From Candidatus Nanopelagicaceae bacterium (GTDB lineage: Bacteria > Actinomycetota > Actinomycetes > Nanopelagicales > Nanopelagicaceae): DNA of 13,277 nt. Both the position numbers and the translations under genes were made by a program. The DNA lies in NCBI GenBank assembly GCA_947488635.1, contig CANLAY010000011.1, forward strand, positions 1 through 13,277, read 5' to 3'. The notes under the pieces are model-generated. The model saw only the letters and a program-made list of their open reading frames with translations, was not told the DNA's origin and did not search any database. This document shows positions 10,976-13,277 of this stretch, one piece after another. How positions within the stretch are numbered: the first letter of the stretch is position 1; every line of letters begins with the position of its first letter.

Positions 10976-11890
10976 ATGAGCGCTGATTTTCAATCATTAG
11001 TAGATGATTTTCAGCGCCATTTAGAATCTGAACGAAATCTTTCAGTTCACACCGTTCGTGCCTATATTGGTGATCTGCAATCTCTGATCAATCATCTAGA
11101 AACCATGGGCAAAAGCGATATCGCAACTCTTGATATGGCGCAGATTCGTTCCTGGCTCGCCAATCAACAAGTAAAAGGTGGGGCTCGCACCACAATGTCA
11201 CGTCGCGCGGTATCGATTCGGCTGTTTACTAAGTGGGCTTTTAAACATAGTTACTTAAGCAGCGATGTCGGCGCGAATTTAGCAACACCAAAAGCTCATC
11301 GCACATTGCCCGAAGTACTAGATGCGGCAAGTACTGGCATTGCAATGGACGCGCTAGCTGCTCGAGTCGATGAAGGCGAAGGGCCATTGGCACTGCGCGA
11401 TCGGGCGATGGTTGAAGTTCTATATGCCAGTGGCGCTCGTGTGGCTGAACTTTGTGGCCTTGATCTACAAAATATTGATTATGAACGCCAAACTATTCGA
11501 GTCTTCGGCAAAGGCAGCAAAGAGCGCACGATTCCAATTGGTAATCCAGCGATGCGTGCTCTTAAAGCTTGGCTTGCCGAAGGTCGCCCACTACTGATGA
11601 AAGAGCAATCCGAGAAATGTGTATTTATCGGCGCTCGCGGAAAACGTATTGATCAACGAGCTGTCCGCACCGTTGTATATAACGCGCTATCAGCACTTGA
11701 AGGTTTTGAACGCATGGGGCCACATGCTCTGCGCCATTCCGCAGCAACGCACTTGCTCGAAGGTGGTGCTGATCTGCGCACAGTTCAGGAGATACTTGGG
11801 CATGCCTCGCTTGCGACAACTCAGATCTACACGCACGTTTCTACTGAGCGCCTGCAAGCAGCCTTCAAACAAGCACATCCCAGGGCTTAG
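10976..11890 (+). CDS. xerC: Tyrosine recombinase XerC
   Basis: This 304-residue tyrosine recombinase is of XerC type; with XerD it resolves chromosome dimers at dif before cell division. An N-terminal SAM-like core-binding domain (about 5-90; SERNLSVHTVRAY) precedes the catalytic domain. All catalytic residues are visible: R155 (SGARVAEL), K179 (GKGSKER), H250 and R253 (GPHALRHS), H276 (LGHAS) and the nucleophile Y285 (QIYTH). GKGSKER and the N-terminal pattern fit XerC better than XerD. No phage or transposon genes lie nearby, so a housekeeping role is more likely than a mobile-element integrase. It starts 11 bases after cimA with no Shine-Dalgarno. TAACCT (10962-10967) could be a weak -10 for a leaderless transcript, but no matching -35 is seen. 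Confidence 0.92.
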   Translation: MSADFQSLVDDFQRHLESERNLSVHTVRAYIGDLQSLINHLETMGKSDIATLDMAQIRSWLANQQVKGGARTTMSRRAVSIRLFTKWAFKHSYLSSDVGANLATPKAHRTLPEVLDAASTGIAMDALAARVDEGEGPLALRDRAMVEVLYASGARVAELCGLDLQNIDYERQTIRVFGKGSKERTIPIGNPAMRALKAWLAEGRPLLMKEQSEKCVFIGARGKRIDQRAVRTVVYNALSALEGFERMGPHALRHSAATHLLEGGADLRTVQEILGHASLATTQIYTHVSTERLQAAFKQAHPRA

Positions 11891-11893
11891 CTA

Positions 11894-13060
11894 ATGAAGA
11901 TTGAATTAACTAGAGCTTTTTCAGAAATTGAAGAACACATTAAGAGTGGTGATTTTGTGCGCGCCGTTTTATCTGGTCGTCGCCGCAATTTAACGCCTTC
12001 GGCTGAGCGCATTGATATCAAGCCGGTTTTGATTAAAGGTGAAGAAAAGCTGCAGATTCAATCCACCGATGGCCGCCAAGTTACAACTAAGAATTTAAGC
12101 GCTGCTGCACTAGATTTTACTGAGTTCTTGGGGCAAGGTTTTGCTAATTTATTGGTGGAAAGCACGAGCGAGAGTTATTCGGTGCGCATTAGCAAGAAAG
12201 ATGAAGCACTAGTCACTATTGGCCGAGTTAAGTTAGAGCGCGATTTAATGCATGATCGTCAGAAGCAACGATTGCTACCTGAAGATAATCGTATCTTTGC
12301 ACTTCTTGGAATGCACGATGGTCATAAGCGAATCAAGCCATCAAAGATGGATAAGTATCGCCAAGTCGAAGAATTCTTAAGGTTGCTAAAACCAACACTT
12401 GATAATGAAGTTGGCGCACAATCAGAAATTTCAATTATTGATCTTGGTTGTGGTCATGCCTATTTAACTTTTGCCATTCAAGAATATTTGAATAGCGCTA
12501 CTCAAAAAGTGAAAGTCTTGGGCGTGGATGAACGTGAAGAATCAAAGCGACATAATGATCAGATTGCTAACTTATTAGGTGCCGATGCTCAGTTCTTGGT
12601 TTCCAAGATTGCCGATACGCCGGCGCAAGCAGTTGATATTGCAATCGCACTACATGCTTGTGACACTGCAACCGATGATTCAATTGCCTGGGCGGTTAAG
12701 AATTGCGCCAAAGTAATTATGTTGGCACCTTGTTGTCATCATGATTTGCAAGCTCAAGTCGATCTGGTTCCTGAACCTTGGTCGTTATTAACTCGGCATG
12801 GCGTGGTTAGCGAACGCTTAATTGATTTAATGACTGATTCATTGCGGGCGCAGATTCTTAAGCTTTTGGGTTATCGAGTTGATATCGTCGAATTCATTGG
12901 GGGCGAACACACTCCTCGAAACATCATGATTCGCGCGGTCAAAACTGAGGTCAAAGTTGACCCAGCTGAGGTTGATCGCTATCAGGCGATGCTGGCCGAT
13001 TGGTCGATTGCCCCGCACCTGGCCGAACTGCTCAAGAGCGAGCTTTCCGCCCGCATTTAG
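11894..13060 (+). CDS. Class I SAM-dependent methyltransferase of unknown substrate (Methyltransf_32-like)
   Basis: The 388-residue protein has an N-terminal domain (about 1-140, including FVRAVLSGRRRN) that is not a methyltransferase fold I recognise, then a Rossmann-type methyltransferase core. Motif I is IIDLGCGHAYLTF (181-193), motif II VLGVDERE (208-215) with the ribose-binding acid at D212, then ALHACDTATDDSI (252-264) and APCCHHDLQ (278-286), and a closing GEHTPRNIMIRA (337-348). The DLGCGxxYLTF, ALHACDTATD and PCCH set is that of the Methyltransf_32 group, which includes the eukaryotic METTL25-like proteins; the substrate in bacteria is not known to me. The N-terminal domain and basic patches suggest an RNA or ribosome target, which is inference. 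It starts three bases after the xerC stop, so translation is probably coupled. Confidence 0.8.
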   Translation: MKIELTRAFSEIEEHIKSGDFVRAVLSGRRRNLTPSAERIDIKPVLIKGEEKLQIQSTDGRQVTTKNLSAAALDFTEFLGQGFANLLVESTSESYSVRISKKDEALVTIGRVKLERDLMHDRQKQRLLPEDNRIFALLGMHDGHKRIKPSKMDKYRQVEEFLRLLKPTLDNEVGAQSEISIIDLGCGHAYLTFAIQEYLNSATQKVKVLGVDEREESKRHNDQIANLLGADAQFLVSKIADTPAQAVDIAIALHACDTATDDSIAWAVKNCAKVIMLAPCCHHDLQAQVDLVPEPWSLLTRHGVVSERLIDLMTDSLRAQILKLLGYRVDIVEFIGGEHTPRNIMIRAVKTEVKVDPAEVDRYQAMLADWSIAPHLAELLKSELSARI

Positions 13061-13086
13061 TGCCTTTATAAGAGGTACAAAGCACT
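13059..13086 (+). other. Imperfect hairpin straddling the methyltransferase stop codon
   Basis: AGTGCCTTT (13059-13067) can pair with AAAGCACT (13079-13086) with one bulged C, around an 11-base loop. It lies at the 3' end of the operon, where a terminator would be expected, but no T-run follows, so at most it is a weak or Rho-assisted end or an RNA-stability hairpin. Confidence 0.25.
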
Positions 13087-13167
13087 CGCCACGCTCAGGT
13101 AGGATTTGCCCTGCACCGACTACCAAGTTGGTGACATCTCAGCACTCACCGGTTTTGGCCGGCATAG

Positions 13168-13277
13168 TCATCTCGGTCCAAGTAATTGGTCGATGAATTC
13201 GAGTGCGACGGGTGAATCAAATTGATTCACCATAAACCGAGTCAGGTTTATTCGTTGCCGCGTGCGCGAAAAACCGA
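13168..13277 (-). CDS. Possible C-terminal tail of a convergent minus-strand gene (cut by window edge)
   Basis: On the minus strand a frame enters at the window edge and ends at TGA (13170-13168), giving about 35 residues. It includes MVNQFDSPVALEFIDQLLG, an amphipathic pattern like a C-terminal helix. The other minus frames and the plus frames here are broken by stops or look less protein-like. I cannot name the family from this fragment; an alpha/beta-hydrolase-like tail was considered but is not supportable. Against coding, two perfect inverted repeats lie inside it (13211-13251), which is unusual for a gene. If real, it converges on the methyltransferase with about 107 bases between the stops. 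Confidence 0.35.
   Translation of the reverse strand, partial: GFSRTRQRINLTRFMVNQFDSPVALEFIDQLLGPR
13211..13231. repeat. 21-bp near-perfect palindrome
   Basis: GGTGAATCAA (13211-13220) and TTGATTCACC (13222-13231) are perfect inverted copies around a single A. As RNA it could form a nine-pair stem with a three-base loop. It abuts a second inverted repeat. It may be a protein-binding site, a repeat element or a bidirectional hairpin between convergent genes. Confidence 0.6.
13232..13251. repeat. 20-bp inverted repeat with a 6-bp centre
   Basis: ATAAACC (13232-13238) and GGTTTAT (13245-13251) are perfect inverted copies around GAGTCA. It begins at the base after the preceding palindrome, so the two make a 41-bp block of tandem inverted repeats. 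Confidence 0.5.

Noticed and set aside
10976..11890. Integrase of a mobile element
   Set aside because: The protein matches XerC closely, is co-oriented and tightly spaced with housekeeping genes, and no attachment-site repeats, tRNA or phage genes are seen.
12839..13126. Minus-strand 95-residue ORF (MVVGAGQILPERGECF...)
   Set aside because: Most of it lies opposite the well-supported methyltransferase gene, and it is interrupted by stops on its upstream side. It has no recognisable domain and is treated as a shadow frame.
12957..13196. Plus-strand 79-residue ORF overlapping the methyltransferase end
   Set aside because: It overlaps the methyltransferase in another frame, has no ribosome site and no family pattern, and its composition is unlike a normal protein.
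13228..13255. dif-like XerC/XerD recombination site
   Set aside because: The 6-bp centre flanked by inverted arms resembles dif geometry and xerC is nearby, but dif arms end in ATAA/TTAT directly at the centre, and here ACC/GGT lie between them and the centre. xerC is also not normally next to dif.
13155..13277. tRNA gene at the right edge
   Set aside because: No GGTTCGAATCC-type T-arm or cloverleaf could be assembled on either strand from the inverted repeats.

Overview
The window is a compact, almost entirely plus-strand chromosomal segment carrying the branched-chain amino acid (BCAA) genes of an actinobacterium. The gene order ilvB-ilvN-ilvC-serA-leuB is the one known from mycobacteria and streptomycetes, and the SerA, IlvE and XerC sequences look actinobacterial. 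Base composition is, by eye, moderate (mid-40s % GC). With very short gaps and leaderless-type starts, this suggests a streamlined low-GC lineage such as the freshwater acI / Nanopelagicales group. That placement is inference; no rRNA or other marker is present.

Layout: (1) 1-594, the 3' end of gatB (amidotransferase subunit of the tRNA-dependent Asn/Gln pathway). (2) 636-2309, ilvD, probably transcribed from its own promoter as a leaderless mRNA. (3) 2310-2537, a 228-base control region holding a palindrome, a good sigma-70-type promoter, a 12-residue leader ORF rich in Val/Ile codons that starts at the predicted +1, a 10-bp hairpin, and a strong intrinsic terminator. This is an ilvB-type transcription attenuator. 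(4) 2538-10964, seven tightly packed genes: ilvB, ilvN, ilvC, serA, leuB, ilvE and cimA. (5) 10976-13060, xerC and a class I SAM methyltransferase of unknown substrate, following at gaps of 11 and 3 bases. (6) 13061-13277, a short region rich in inverted repeats that probably includes the tail of a convergent minus-strand gene.

How the genes work together: CimA makes citramalate from pyruvate and acetyl-CoA. With LeuCD (not in the window) and LeuB this gives 2-oxobutyrate without threonine. IlvBN, IlvC, IlvD and IlvE then make valine and isoleucine. LeuB also serves leucine synthesis, and SerA opens serine synthesis. From ilvB to the methyltransferase the largest gap is 47 bases and I see no terminator, so one attenuated promoter may drive about 10.5 kb.

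The most notable observations are the leaderless leader-peptide attenuator without an obvious classical antiterminator, an IlvN reduced to its ACT domain, the recombinase and methyltransferase trailing a BCAA operon, and two abutting perfect inverted repeats near the right edge. I did not find a clearly new defence, mobile or CRISPR-like system.
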